Source: Thamnocephalis sphaerospora
Lineage: Eukaryota; Zoopagomycota; Zoopagomycetes; Zoopagales; Sigmoideomycetaceae
Assembly: GCA_003614735.1 (NCBI GenBank)
Contig: KZ992515.1
Location: forward strand, 1-36,832
Reading direction: 5' to 3'
Length of the DNA: 36,832 nt
The position numbers and the translations under genes are program-made. Below, piece by piece: positions 1-12,266 of this stretch. The notes under the pieces are model-generated. The model made no database searches and was not told where the DNA came from. It worked only from the letters and a program-made list of their open reading frames with translations. Numbering within the stretch: position 1 is the stretch's first letter; every line of letters starts with the position of its first letter.

Positions 1-1304
1 CAAGCAGGATGGTCATTCCAGGGAAGAATGCGCAGACAAAGAGCATATTCACAACACCAAGCCTGTCGGCTGCGAAGCCAAGAGAGATGCGGCCAATAGC
101 GTTGATACCGCTGCTCAGGCCTACAAAGAGCGCACCGTCGGACGCCGTGAGACCGATAAACGTGGCGTAAGAGGGCAGCAGATATAAGGGTGCTAGATAG
201 CCGAAGGTGACCAACGTGGCCATCATGGCCAATGCAGCGAAATCGGCACGTTTTAGCAACGACAGGTCGACAATTCTCCGCTTCGTTTGCGAAACGGCTG
301 ATATGGCATCCAATGGCCGCTTGGTTGCCTCACACTCACGCGTGAGTAGTATAGCAATGGTTAAAATAACAAAATTGCCAATAGCAACACAGCGCAGGCA
401 CCAGCGAAAGCCAACCATGTCTATCAGCGCACGGGTCAATGGGCCAAATACCAGGCCGCCAATGCCGCTACCGGCCACAGAGATGCCGGTAGCCAGTCCA
501 CGACGTCTCAAAAACCATTGGGTTGGCAGGAATACGGACGGAAAAAAGATGAGTGCCGAGCCAATACCAACCAGAACACCGTGTGTGAGATACAACTGCC
601 ATGGCTATCATGGCAGAGCGCTAGTGTGTTAGAATGGTCAAAAGCAAGCACACAAGTCGGCTTACCGAGTGGGCCCAGGAAGCAAGTAGTAGCCCAAGTG
701 GCTGGAGGATGGCGCCCGCACACATGAGCAGTCTAAAGCCAAGTAGCTGATTCAGCGCACTAAAGAATGGTCCCAGTGCAAAAAGCAGCGCTGTGGTCAG
801 TCCACCCACAAATGTAAGCTGAAAAGTGGTGATCTGGCCCTTGTAGACATCGGCCAGATACAGCGCCTGGTACACGCCCCAGGTAAACGCGTAGCCAAAC
901 ACTACAAAGTTGACGAGAAACGTGGACAGCACCACCAGCCAACCGTAGCCGCCCTCCGGAAAGCTTTGCAGAAACTTTTCTCTGGCCATTGTGACTGCTG
1001 CCTGGTCGGTCAAATGAGCATTGGCATTTGGTTCGTCAACAAGCGTGCATGAGTCGACAACCAATTCCTCTCCTTTGTTTGCGACGATGGCTCCTAGGTC
1101 TACTATCTCGTCTTGGCTGCTAATCTGTGTGCTCGAGCAACAACGCTGCACATTGCCGGTGGATGCGTAAAGTTTGAATGTCGCGCCAGTATCATGTTGA
1201 TCCAGTGAATGGCGGCTAGAATATGCTGCCAAATTGTTTGCTTCATGGCCAAGCCGACTGGCGGTTCCAGCGTCTGCGCTAACGTGGCCAGTGCTGTACG
1301 GCAT
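1..1304 (-). CDS. MFS monocarboxylate-type transporter, copy 1 (3' end outside window)
   Basis: Membrane transporter of the major facilitator superfamily, closest in look to fungal monocarboxylate-permease-like (MCT/MCH) proteins; the substrate cannot be read from sequence. Exons are 666-1304 and 604 to beyond the window edge, with a 61-nt intron (605-665). The start ATG at 1304 aligns with the start of the neighbouring paralogue. About 110 hydrophilic residues precede the family signature FPEGGYGWLVVLSTFLVNF, followed by hydrophobic segments. Exon 2 carries RRRGLATGI and stays open to position 1, giving at least 414 residues without a stop. The missing C-terminal part should hold the last membrane helices, by comparison with the 525-residue paralogue. 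Plasma-membrane location is inferred. Family is confident, function is not. Confidence 0.85.
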
Positions 1305-2218
1305 AATGACAGTGTGTGGTGACTTCTCTTGGATGGACAAGTACAGACGGTGGTTACAAAGGAATGTTCCTGATGCTGATCCGACGCTGGTGCCGAATAG
1401 CAAGCTTAAGTGGGGGCGGCACGAGACTGACTCACGTAGCCTGCGCGGCACTGCTGCGTTGCCGTCTGTCCGCGTGTGTAATGGGCACTACAAATGCGTA
1501 CGGCGCAGAAAGAATTGTAAATCCGATAGTGATACAGTCGGCTATTTACAGGAACCGCGCCAATCCGACGCGTCTCTATACCACGCCACTGTTCCCACGA
1601 GCGCGCTGTGGTACCGGTGAAGCAGAATAGCCTTGACCTGTTTCCATATACCGCCGTGATTTGCCACCACCTCCCAAACGCGTCCGCCTGCAACATTCGC
1701 CTTTCAGCCTGTGTGCAATGACTCTGGCAACATCTGGCGTACGCTGTGTCGCGCGATACAAACACCATGCCCAGCAGTTTAGAGAGATGTCGTCACTAAT
1801 GTGCGGGGTTACAGCGAACATTCTAATTGTTCCTTTGTACCCAAAGACGTCCCGTGCTGTGGCGGCATGTATGCTGCATGACTGCTTCTCACGAATATTT
1901 AAACCTGAGATTGTATTGATATAATTGGACCTTGCATGCCGTCTAATCAACCGCTCACATCTATGAAATTGCAGTCAGCAACCTCACAAGTCCTGCTGCC
2001 ACTGTCAAAACGTGGTGTGGAGTTTGCGCTTACGCTCGAAAAAGTAAAAATGCCTTGGGAACTTTGACCCGTAGCTTGTGGTTGTTTTAATTTTGATGTG
2101 CACCTTGATAAATCAATAGTTTTGCATCGACAGATGTGATTCTGCACTATGCCGAAGGATTTGATCACCGCGAAAATGCTTAGTGGCTGTTGCACCGACA
2201 AAGCCATAATGCCGTAAA
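1305..2218. other. Intergenic region between the two transporter copies
   Basis: A 914-bp gap between the 3' end of copy 2 and the start of copy 1, so it should hold the copy 1 promoter and the copy 2 terminator. Open frames of up to 124 codons occur on both strands, but none resembles a known family or shows coding-like composition. No tRNA-like or long repeat structure was seen. Confidence 0.5.
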
Positions 2219-3956
2219 TTAAACGCGGGCAAACAACTTGTGCGTGCGCATTGTGCGGAGCCAGAGTATAAAGAATGACCCGGCGATGGTAATGAAGCCA
2301 CAGAATAGCTGTACTGGCAAGTATGATATGTCTGGCTGCGTAGAGTCCAGCAAGGCGCCAGCAATGGCCGGGCCAAACAAGTTACCGACGGCGTTGCTTG
2401 CATACAGTAAACCGATTGCGTTTGGAAGCTCGTCCAGACCTGTGATTTCGAAAAGATGTGCCGTATGCATGGCGTGATTAGAGAGTGTGCGTCAACAGGC
2501 ATAAAAGCATTGGCAGACGTACCGACAAGCTCAGCCGTCACCACCGGAAACAGGCTGATAAAGCCGCCTGCACTAAACCCGTAAAGCAGCACAAACAGCA
2601 AAAGGACACCATAGGAGGTGGAAAACGTCCAGATGAGCAGCACCGTTAGACCGGAAAAGAACACGCACGAGAACAGCGCATTCACGCGGCCAAACATGTC
2701 TGCAATATAGCCAAGAACGATGCGGCCGACTGCGTTGACACCAGAACTCAGGCCAACAAAGAGCGCGCCATCAGACTCGGTAAGACCAATGAACGAGGCA
2801 TAAGAGGGGAGGAAATAGAACGGCGCCATGTAGCCAAATGTGGCCAGCGTGGCCATCATTGCCAGCGCGGCAAAATCTTTGCGCTTCAGCACCGAGATAT
2901 CAATAAGTTTCTCTTTCTTGGCGTCCTTTTGGGAGTGCATGGACATGGCATCCAATGGTTTCTTGGTGGCCTCGCACTCGCGCGCAAGCAGCACGGCAAC
3001 AACCAAGATGACAAAGCTGCCAATGGCAACATAGCGTAGACACCAGCGAAAGCCGACCGCGTCGATCAGTTCACGTGTCACCGGACCGTAGGCAAGGCCG
3101 CCGATGCCACTGCCGGACACAGCGATGCCTGTTGCCAGACCGCGACGCTTCATAAACCACTGTGTGGGGAGAAAGACAGATGGGAAAAAGATAAGGGAAG
3201 AGCCGATACCAATGAGAGCACCATGCGTAAAATACAGCTGCCACGGCTGCGACAGGACACGAGCACGACGTCAATACATGCACTTTCGATGTGCACGATG
3301 CGCCGCAAACAACGGTAGCTTACCGAGTTTGTCCAAGAAGCAAGCAGTATTCCGAGCGGCTGGATGACGGCGCCCAGGCACATGAGCAGCTTGAAGCCAA
3401 ATAGCCGATTCAGCATGCTGAAGAATGGTCCCAGTGCAAAAAGCAGTGCCATAGTCAGGCCACCCACAAAGGTGAGCTGAAAGGTGGTGATCCGGCCCTT
3501 GTAGATGTCGGTCAGGTACAGCGACTGGTACACTCCCCAGGAGTATACGTAGCCAAACACCACAAAGTTGATGAGGAATGTGGACAGCACTACCAGCCAG
3601 CCGTAACCACCCTCCGGGAAACTCTGCAGAAACTCCCCGCTAGCGCTCTGCGTGCTTGCGTGGCGTGCCAAGGGAGCAGCCGTTTTTGAACTGCCGATGG
3701 GTGCAAACGAATCGGCCACCAAGTCTTCGTTTTTCCCCACTAGTACACCTGCTTCCAGTGCCGCTTCTTTCATAGCGGGCGTCACGCTAAAGGAGCGGCG
3801 ATGTCGCTCGGCGGACACCCGAGAATCGGTCGTCACCTGAGTGCCATGGCGACTCAGTGAATGGTAACCTGGCCGTTCCGGCAGGTCGCTCACGTCAAGG
3901 CTAAGACGAGTTGCAATATCAGCGTCCGCATGGGCCGAGACAATTTCGTGTGGCAT
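2219..3956 (-). CDS. MFS monocarboxylate-type transporter, copy 2 (complete)
   Basis: Complete paralogue of the gene downstream of it on the same strand. Exons are 3324-3956, 2523-3246 and 2219-2439 (introns 77 and 83 nt), giving 525 residues. A polar N-terminal tail of about 115 residues leads into FPEGGYGWLVVLSTFLINF and about twelve hydrophobic segments. The central loop contains KRRGLATGIAVSGSGIGGLA and the C-terminal half contains LPNAIGLLYASNAVGNLFGP, both typical of fungal MCT-like permeases. Intron 1 lies at the same codon (between Ser and Pro-Trp-Gln) as in copy 1, which supports tandem duplication. The N-terminal tails have diverged far more than the membrane core. Expected role is proton-coupled uptake or export of a small carboxylate, inferred from family only. 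Confidence 0.88.
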
Positions 3957-4520
3957 GACAACAATGCCAGTCGAGAGGAAAGCAATGTAAGTTGAAGAAA
4001 CGATGTCAAGTGGTGCTGCTCTGTGCTGCGTCGGCGCAAGGTTGACCAAACGCGCTAAAGCCGTATGAACGAGCAAGGCTGCTTTTTGTACAGCAGCGCA
4101 GAGCATCAGCGTGCGAACCGTCCGCCGCGTGGACGACAGGTACGTACCTTTACAAGCAGCGATAATGGCAAATTTGTCCATCGCCGGTTATACCACCGGC
4201 TGATCGTTAGCGCCGCGCCAATCCGGTGTAGGCATCCGGTCGGCACATCGTTTATGCTCAAGATACTCCGAGCGCCATCCGCACCCGTACCGCGCGGCAA
4301 TCTGCTAATCCAAGCTGCGGGGCACCAGACGCTGTCGGTCCACAGACACTCAATAAACGCTGGTGAGACGCTCGCCGGCAACCAAAAAAAAAAAATCGTG
4401 CTGCGCGGTCCTGACCGACATTGCATGTCACCACATAGGTTCAATGCACCAGGTAATAGCCACAACTTTGGGCACATCTAGCCACTAGGTCGACGGCTTT
4501 AACGGATGCAGCTCGTGGCG

Positions 4521-4529
4521 CCCACGTGA
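4521..4529. promoter_or_regulatory. CACGTG palindrome (E-box-like)
   Basis: A perfect CACGTG lies at 4523-4528 between two divergent genes. In fungi CACGTG is bound by basic helix-loop-helix factors such as Cbf1, which controls methionine-pathway genes in yeasts. The downstream gene is a methionine-cycle enzyme, so a role is plausible. The hexamer also occurs by chance in GC-rich DNA, including inside coding exons of this window. Confidence 0.25.
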
Positions 4530-4820
4530 TGGTTCGCCGCAGTTGGACGACAGACTCGGACGCTGTATGCCCTACCTGTCGCGGCTAACTTGGGGCGCAT
4601 GCGTGCCTTTGCCTTTCCGCCGATGGCCTCCTATCTCCACAGTACCACAGCAGCAACGGATGCTGGTGGTGGTGTGGCAATGGTGTGTGGGCGTCTAAAA
4701 GCTGGGCGGGCCTATCAAGCAATAAATCAGCCAGTGTGACCGCGATTATCGGCCATCAGCATCAGCTGCATTACCATCTTCACACAGTAACGAGCATGCG
4801 CATTATTAGTGTCAGCTGGA

Positions 4821-4826
4821 CACGTG
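4821..4826. promoter_or_regulatory. CACGTG palindrome about 320 bp upstream of MTHFR
   Basis: Second CACGTG in the same divergent region, 321 bp before the methylenetetrahydrofolate reductase ATG. It could be a Cbf1-type site controlling the methionine cycle. The evidence is only the motif and its position. Confidence 0.3.
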
Positions 4827-4838
4827 AATCACACGCAT

Positions 4839-4854
4839 ACACACACACACACAC
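4839..4854. repeat. (AC)n microsatellite
   Basis: A run of alternating A and C upstream of the MTHFR gene, next to the CACGTG at 4821. Simple dinucleotide run with no further feature. Confidence 0.8.
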
Positions 4855-5146
4855 CAAGCAGCGTGTTTGTCGATGGCGCGATTGCCAGCGTGTCGCACCG
4901 CGTTCGCCCCCAACCCTATACTGGGGCGCAGTTGGAATATACGACGCGTCACGCCACGACACCTGCCTTCCGTCCACTTGGCTCTCACAGTCGTTGTCAC
5001 GGGCATTTATATCGTCAGCGCCGCTAAACCCGAGCGCACTTTTGACCCGATCTGTTTCGACAGCATTTTGACTTGTTCGCGGTTTATCTTTCTCATTACT
5101 CGCCATCTGCTCGCTGTCCCGTTACTGCTACTCTGCAGCGTGTACC

Positions 5147-7698
<2,552 letters not shown>

Positions 7699-7778
7699 AC
7701 GCGCCAACAGACTTTGCTGCCGTTGTGCCACAATGCTTTATGTCACTGATGTTTGTACACGCTGCAATCAGCGTGCCC

Positions 7779-7784
7779 AATAAA
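7779..7784 (+). terminator. AATAAA polyadenylation signal of MTHFR
   Basis: A canonical AATAAA begins 81 nt after the MTHFR stop codon and lies in the 149-bp convergent gap before the end of the arginine methyltransferase gene. Confidence 0.6.
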
Positions 7785-7847
7785 GCTTTTGCAAGCCTAC
7801 CCCTTGTCGCCGGTCAGCTGTGGGGCGGCCGGTGTCTTGCAAGCTGT

Positions 7848-10629
7848 TTAGCGCAGTTGGAATGACTGGCTGCGGGACTCGGTCAACGCCGTGCCGTTTT
7901 CGTCTACCTTCCAGTAGGAAATGTCGAGGTCCAGTTCACGCTGGTTTTCGGTCGACTTTTGGCAGGTGAACACGCCGGTGATGATGTCACCTAGGTGCGC
8001 CAGCGCCAGCATTATTCGGTAGTTAGCGTGGTCCGCGCAGCGTGCTACACTCGTTGAGCTGCACCTACCCTCCTTCACCGACAGCGACTCTTTCAGAACA
8101 AAGATGGTCTGCTTCCAGTGGGTCTCAATGCCATGCGGACCAGTGGTGAACATTACAGGACGTGCATCGGTGTCATCCGCAGTGGTCTCGAAATCAATGT
8201 CAAAGTAGCCTAGGAACGCGTGCAGCGTCGCATCCTTGGATGCACGCAGCGTAAACTTGGTCTTGAAATCCAGCTGAGCAGCCGCAACGACGTTGTGATC
8301 AAACGACTAGAACGAGCAGTCGAATGTACATGTTAGTCTTTTCCAAGGCACGGTACATTGGATGGCCGCGGTGTACCTGCAGACAGCACGAATCTGTGAT
8401 GCGTGTTTCCGCATTCACCGTGTCGACGATGGCTTCATTGTACACTGTCCGCTGCACCGTCTGCATCTTAAAACCTACGTACAAACATCAGCGTATGCAT
8501 AGTGCGTATCCATCGGCCGGACTACGCAAGCGACTGCCACATGCTGACCATGTATCTGCAAGCCAAGTGCATACATACCGTATACATCACTCCAAAAGTC
8601 AATCTTGTCGTTCATCAGCCCCTCGTCCTCAATGCCAATCAGATGGATGGAGGAGCGATTGGGTGCCACTAAAAAAACCAAGCCCAATACGCATGCCAGT
8701 TAGATACAGTAGCAGTCGCCGGATTGGCATAGCTCATCCACTTACAAATGCCATCCGGTGCTAGGAACTTGTCGCGTGCCACCAGGACCGAGTCAAGCAT
8801 TGCTTCAAACAGCAAAAAGTAGCCCTACACCAGCTCGTCAGTCGTGTTTTAGCCAAGGTATGGGCACGCCAGTGTTTTCAACTGCAACAGACAAGCGTAC
8901 CATCCACTCCGAGATGATGATGTCCACCGTAGGTACCGGTAGCTTGATCTCCTCTACCTTGCCACGGATAAACCTGTGTATGTATGTTGCATAAGATACT
9001 CGTGTGCACCGTATTGTTGCCTGTAACGCGGCACACATGTACACGCATACACATACGTGATGCGATCATCCAGGCCATTCTCCTTGGCAATCTTCTTTGC
9101 TTGCTCGATAATGTTGGAGTTGTCGACCGCAAACACTGACAAGGAGTGGTGCATTTAACATCGACAGCGGCTGTGCAGGATACATCATAGTTTGCATGCT
9201 TACCACGTGCAGCACCAGACTTGGCAGCAAACATGGACAAAATGCCAGTACCTGTGAAGCAAGGTCAGCATGCTGCCATCACGCCATCCGATTACTCTGA
9301 TATTGCATACCGCATCCAACATCCAGCACAATCTACGTTTCATGATAAGCAACATTGCAACATGGAGTATGCACAGCTCTCACAACTTTCTCACCTTGCC
9401 GTCAAAAAAGTGCTTGTTGTCGTACATGAAATCGCGATACGCTTCGGTGCGGACACGGTCCTGGATAGCGCACAAGATCAGATGTGTGGCTATGGAAATG
9501 CTAGCGTAAAATCGCTAATCGTACCTTGAGCATCTGGTCGTGAATTTCTGATCCGCACAGTCGTTAGCACAGGTATAGCACAGCTCAATCACATCCACCC
9601 GTACACACCGATATGCGCGTATGAATTGAAGTAGTAGTCGCCAGAGTCAGCGTTGATGTCGGCAGCGCCTGGGTGCACGGAGCTGCGCACGCTGGTACGA
9701 CAGGATTACAGGTCACGGTTACCAACTATACGCCTAGGCGCAAGTTCATGTTTACGCGGGGTGCTTACGAGGTCTTGTCGTCAAACACGTCGTAGAACTG
9801 CTGCTTGACCATGGTGCGATACTCTTCAAACTGGCGCTGCACCGTGTTTAGTTCGTGCTCACGAGATGCCAGCTTGGCCTCTACCGCATGCAGCCGGTCG
9901 AGAATGTTGCCCTCCGACAGCTGATAGCGCATGCGCGAGCCAGCTGCCAGTTCGCCCGGCATGCTGTTAGTGAGCCTGCAGAAACCCATACTGCGCCATA
10001 CACTACATACCAGTAAAACCAGAGCGCATCGACATGCGGTCATCCAGATCAAGATTCTCAAAAGCTATGTCGACAAATCGTGTCCGTCTATTAGCCGCTG
10101 CTGCACAAGCAAGTATAGCGTTGCCACCCACCGTAGAGAAGTGCATCCTCTTCCATGACCGGCGTAAGATACGTGTCGTCCTGCATGAATGTCGTCACCT
10201 CATCCTCGCTCAGCGAGAATTCCGTCGCCTGCGCCAGCTCTGCGTTGTCCCTTGCACGGCTCCGGATGTAGTTGATCATCCGAACACACTGGTAAAAGTC
10301 CCACTCTACGGCATAGTCGACCATTGCGATCGGCGCTCAGTACGTAAGCACCATCGTTCTGGCGCAGATATACCTGCTCGCCCGTCACCTACTCTTCTCC
10401 TTTCTCAGCTTGACAAAATCGAACCCGTGCACCTGCGCGCAGTGCGCGAAAACTGCCGACGCCGACTGATAAATGTCGCTGCACAGCAGACAGGTCATGG
10501 GCTCCTCCTCCTCCTGCCAGTCGTCCCAGGTGTTATCTAAAGACACAGCACTTGCCGTCAACCACCCTGTACTGGAGCTTTACTACGCCACCAGAGCCGC
10601 CTACCCGCTGGGTCATACTCGGATTCCAT
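7848..10629 (-). CDS. RMT3: Protein arginine methyltransferase, PRMT3 type with C2H2 zinc finger
   Basis: Transfers methyl groups from S-adenosylmethionine to arginines; PRMT3 enzymes act in the cytosol on ribosomal protein uS5. Seventeen exons from the top: 10605-10629, 10393-10536, 10132-10305, 10011-10064, 9769-9943, 9609-9691, 9525-9547, 9395-9460, 9311-9332, 9204-9251, 9057-9135, 8901-8973, 8746-8824, 8579-8668, 8377-8474, 8069-8306 and 7848-7990, giving 537 residues, as expected for the family. The zinc finger uses Cys24, Cys27, His40 and His45. A coiled-coil segment follows (about residues 140-190). The methyltransferase core has VLDVGCGTGILSMFAAKSGA (motif I), AVDNSNI, the double-E loop SEWMGYFLLFEAML and the THW loop (ETHWKQ). 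Exons 7 and 9 are only 23 and 22 nt. The exon 5 acceptor is the one 22 nt beyond a CTAAC branch site and is the only choice that keeps phase. Confidence 0.93.
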
Positions 10630-10801
10630 GGCGCTGGTGCGTCCGCTGATTATCGACATTTTGCCAATCGTTGTTGCTGCGGTGGCAGAGGAGAAAGAGA
10701 CAAAAAGAAAATTAAATTCCCTACTCCGCCCAAAGCCAACATTGCTACAACTTTGGTCCTGCCACGTCAGTTACCACTGTCCTCTACTCATCACCGCTGC
10801 C
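10630..10801. promoter_or_regulatory. Shared 172-bp divergent promoter (PRMT3 / SEN54-like)
   Basis: The start codons of the arginine methyltransferase (minus) and the SEN54-like gene (plus) face away from each other with 172 bp between them, so both promoters must fit here or overlap the genes. An A/T-rich stretch near 10696-10722 is the likeliest initiation region. No known factor site was recognised. Confidence 0.5.
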
Positions 10802-11925
10802 ATGAGCAGTGACGCAGAAGAAGAGCACGAGGCAGCCAAGCTTGTCCGCCTAGCAAGCTCTGCTAAGGGTACGGCGCATAGAAACACCAGGACTAGCCTG
10901 TGACCAGTGGCCAACGGGCGAACTTCTCCTGGCTAGGTCGACGCGCTCCGCGTCAGTCGGGCGCAGGCGATGCACAGGCTACCGCAGGCACTGCAAGCGC
11001 TAGTGTCACAGTTGACGATATATTACGCGAGGAACGGCTTGTCTCGAGGTAGGCGTACAGGCCAGTCGGTCACATGTGTATACACTGAACTGAGTATATC
11101 GCGGTCGGTCCAGTCGCCATCTCAGTCAGGCAACCTGTGCACGCAACAGCGAAGAGATTTGCGTGGTGCAGCGGCGCGGCAACCACCTTAGCCACGTAGT
11201 TCAGTATGATGCTGTCAGCCATACCTATCGTCTGCGTCCAGATGAGGCGCTATTTCTCCTGGGCCGCGGTGCACTTCAGCTGTCGCTGGATACGCTGGTT
11301 CTATCGTTGCAGCAAGCATACGCCCACCTACTCCTGTTCGTGCCAAACGGCAACTTGGCATCATATGTTGTAAGTACACCGCAATCTGCACCATTATGGC
11401 TGCTATGCCGATTTATCAGTGCTAACGGCGCCGTGACATGCTAGCCGCGTGGATACCTGCGACGACTGGGCTATACCATCCAGCGTAAGTGCCAGAGACT
11501 ACCGTTCGTGATGCATTTTAACCTGCTGCACAGCGCACAATATCGCAGCCGCGAAACTTCAGTCGAGTCCGCCTGGACGCGGCGATACCACGTGGCCACA
11601 AAGCATTCGCGTGTTTCTCGCACACATATCGCAGTACCTACGCCGACCTTTTAATAGCAGAAGCACCTCGCTCACTGCCCACAGTTCAGCTCCGGTAGAA
11701 GCACAGACACCGCCGCGCAGTGCTGTCTCTAGTACCACATGCGCTGATCCGTACAGTCGGCTGCAAGCACTTGGGCCAAAGACATACACACTCGGTGGTA
11801 TTGCTGAAGCCGCGGAACCGTTTGCAGAGCTCTTTCGCCCTGGACACACATCTCACAGGCATGCTGCAGGCGCCAAAGCCGATTTTTTACTAGCAAGCTA
11901 TCGGTGGGCTACAGCGGACTGGTAG
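10802..11925 (+). CDS. SEN54: tRNA-splicing endonuclease subunit SEN54-like
   Basis: SEN54 is a structural subunit of the tetrameric tRNA-splicing endonuclease that removes introns from pre-tRNA. Five exons: 10802-10868, 10937-11048, 11150-11369, 11445-11484 and 11534-11925, giving 276 residues. The identification rests on RLRPDEALFLLGRGALQL, LSLQQAYAHL and GYLRRLGYTIQ, which match in order the SEN54 N-terminal domain (PEEALYLLERG), the conserved SLQ..Y segment and the YLRRLGY motif. A weak C-terminal KADF resembles the family's final PDF strand. It is shorter than the 450-residue yeast protein, and the usual N-terminal RGEKDFEP block is not visible; exon 2 is Ala/Ser-rich instead. Exon 2 is also open in another frame, but only the chosen one is compatible with both splice junctions. 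Confidence 0.65.
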
Positions 11926-12266
11926 CACCATTGACAGCATGTGTGCTAACCCGAGACCATTGACAAACACAGAACGCCGTCCGACCAGCGAGCGATCCAC
12001 GAGTTGCAGTCGACCGTAGAGCGCATACGAACGCAGGATACACCCGCCGAGGCCATTTGTAGCGTGGCACACGGCGGATGCGTCACCTTTCTAAGAGTGC
12101 ACCACGTAGATTCAAGCGAACGCCGTGCATAAAGCAACACGTCGTCAAACAGTAAAGCGTGCTGGAGCAATTTATAGTACAGTGGTACGAATGACTAGTG
12201 CGCAGCGTATGTATCGGCGTATACCGTAACCGCAGCACTTTGCTGTATAGACATCGATCGCAGCGT
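11926..12266. other. Convergent gap between SEN54-like and TRAPPC13
   Basis: A 341-bp gap between two converging genes that should hold both terminators. A possible GT..AG intron straddles the SEN54-like stop (donor inside the last Trp codon), but splicing it would create another immediate stop, so the protein end is unaffected. Nothing else recognised. Confidence 0.5.

Larger units (their letters stand above)
3957..5146. other. Divergent intergenic region between transporter copy 2 and MTHFR
   Basis: This 1.19-kb gap contains the upstream regions of two divergent genes. It holds an A-rich run at 4383-4393, two CACGTG palindromes (4523-4528 and 4821-4826), an AC dinucleotide run (4839-4854) and a TATA-like tttatatc near 5005. 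Open frames of up to 138 codons on both strands look non-coding, since they are rich in Cys, Trp and His with no recognisable motif. Confidence 0.5.

Noticed and set aside
4839-4854. AC and ACGC runs as possible telomeric or subtelomeric sequence
   Set aside because: They are short isolated microsatellites between housekeeping genes and do not match the TTAGGG-type repeat of basidiomycetes.
9944-10010. A 43-nt intron ending at CTAACAG in PRMT3
   Set aside because: The CTAAC is better read as the branch site; using the AG 22 nt further downstream keeps phase with the strong GTATGT donor.
11890-12170. Extension of SEN54 by a further intron and exon
   Set aside because: Splicing at the GTAGCA donor creates TGA at the junction, so the protein would end at the same place.
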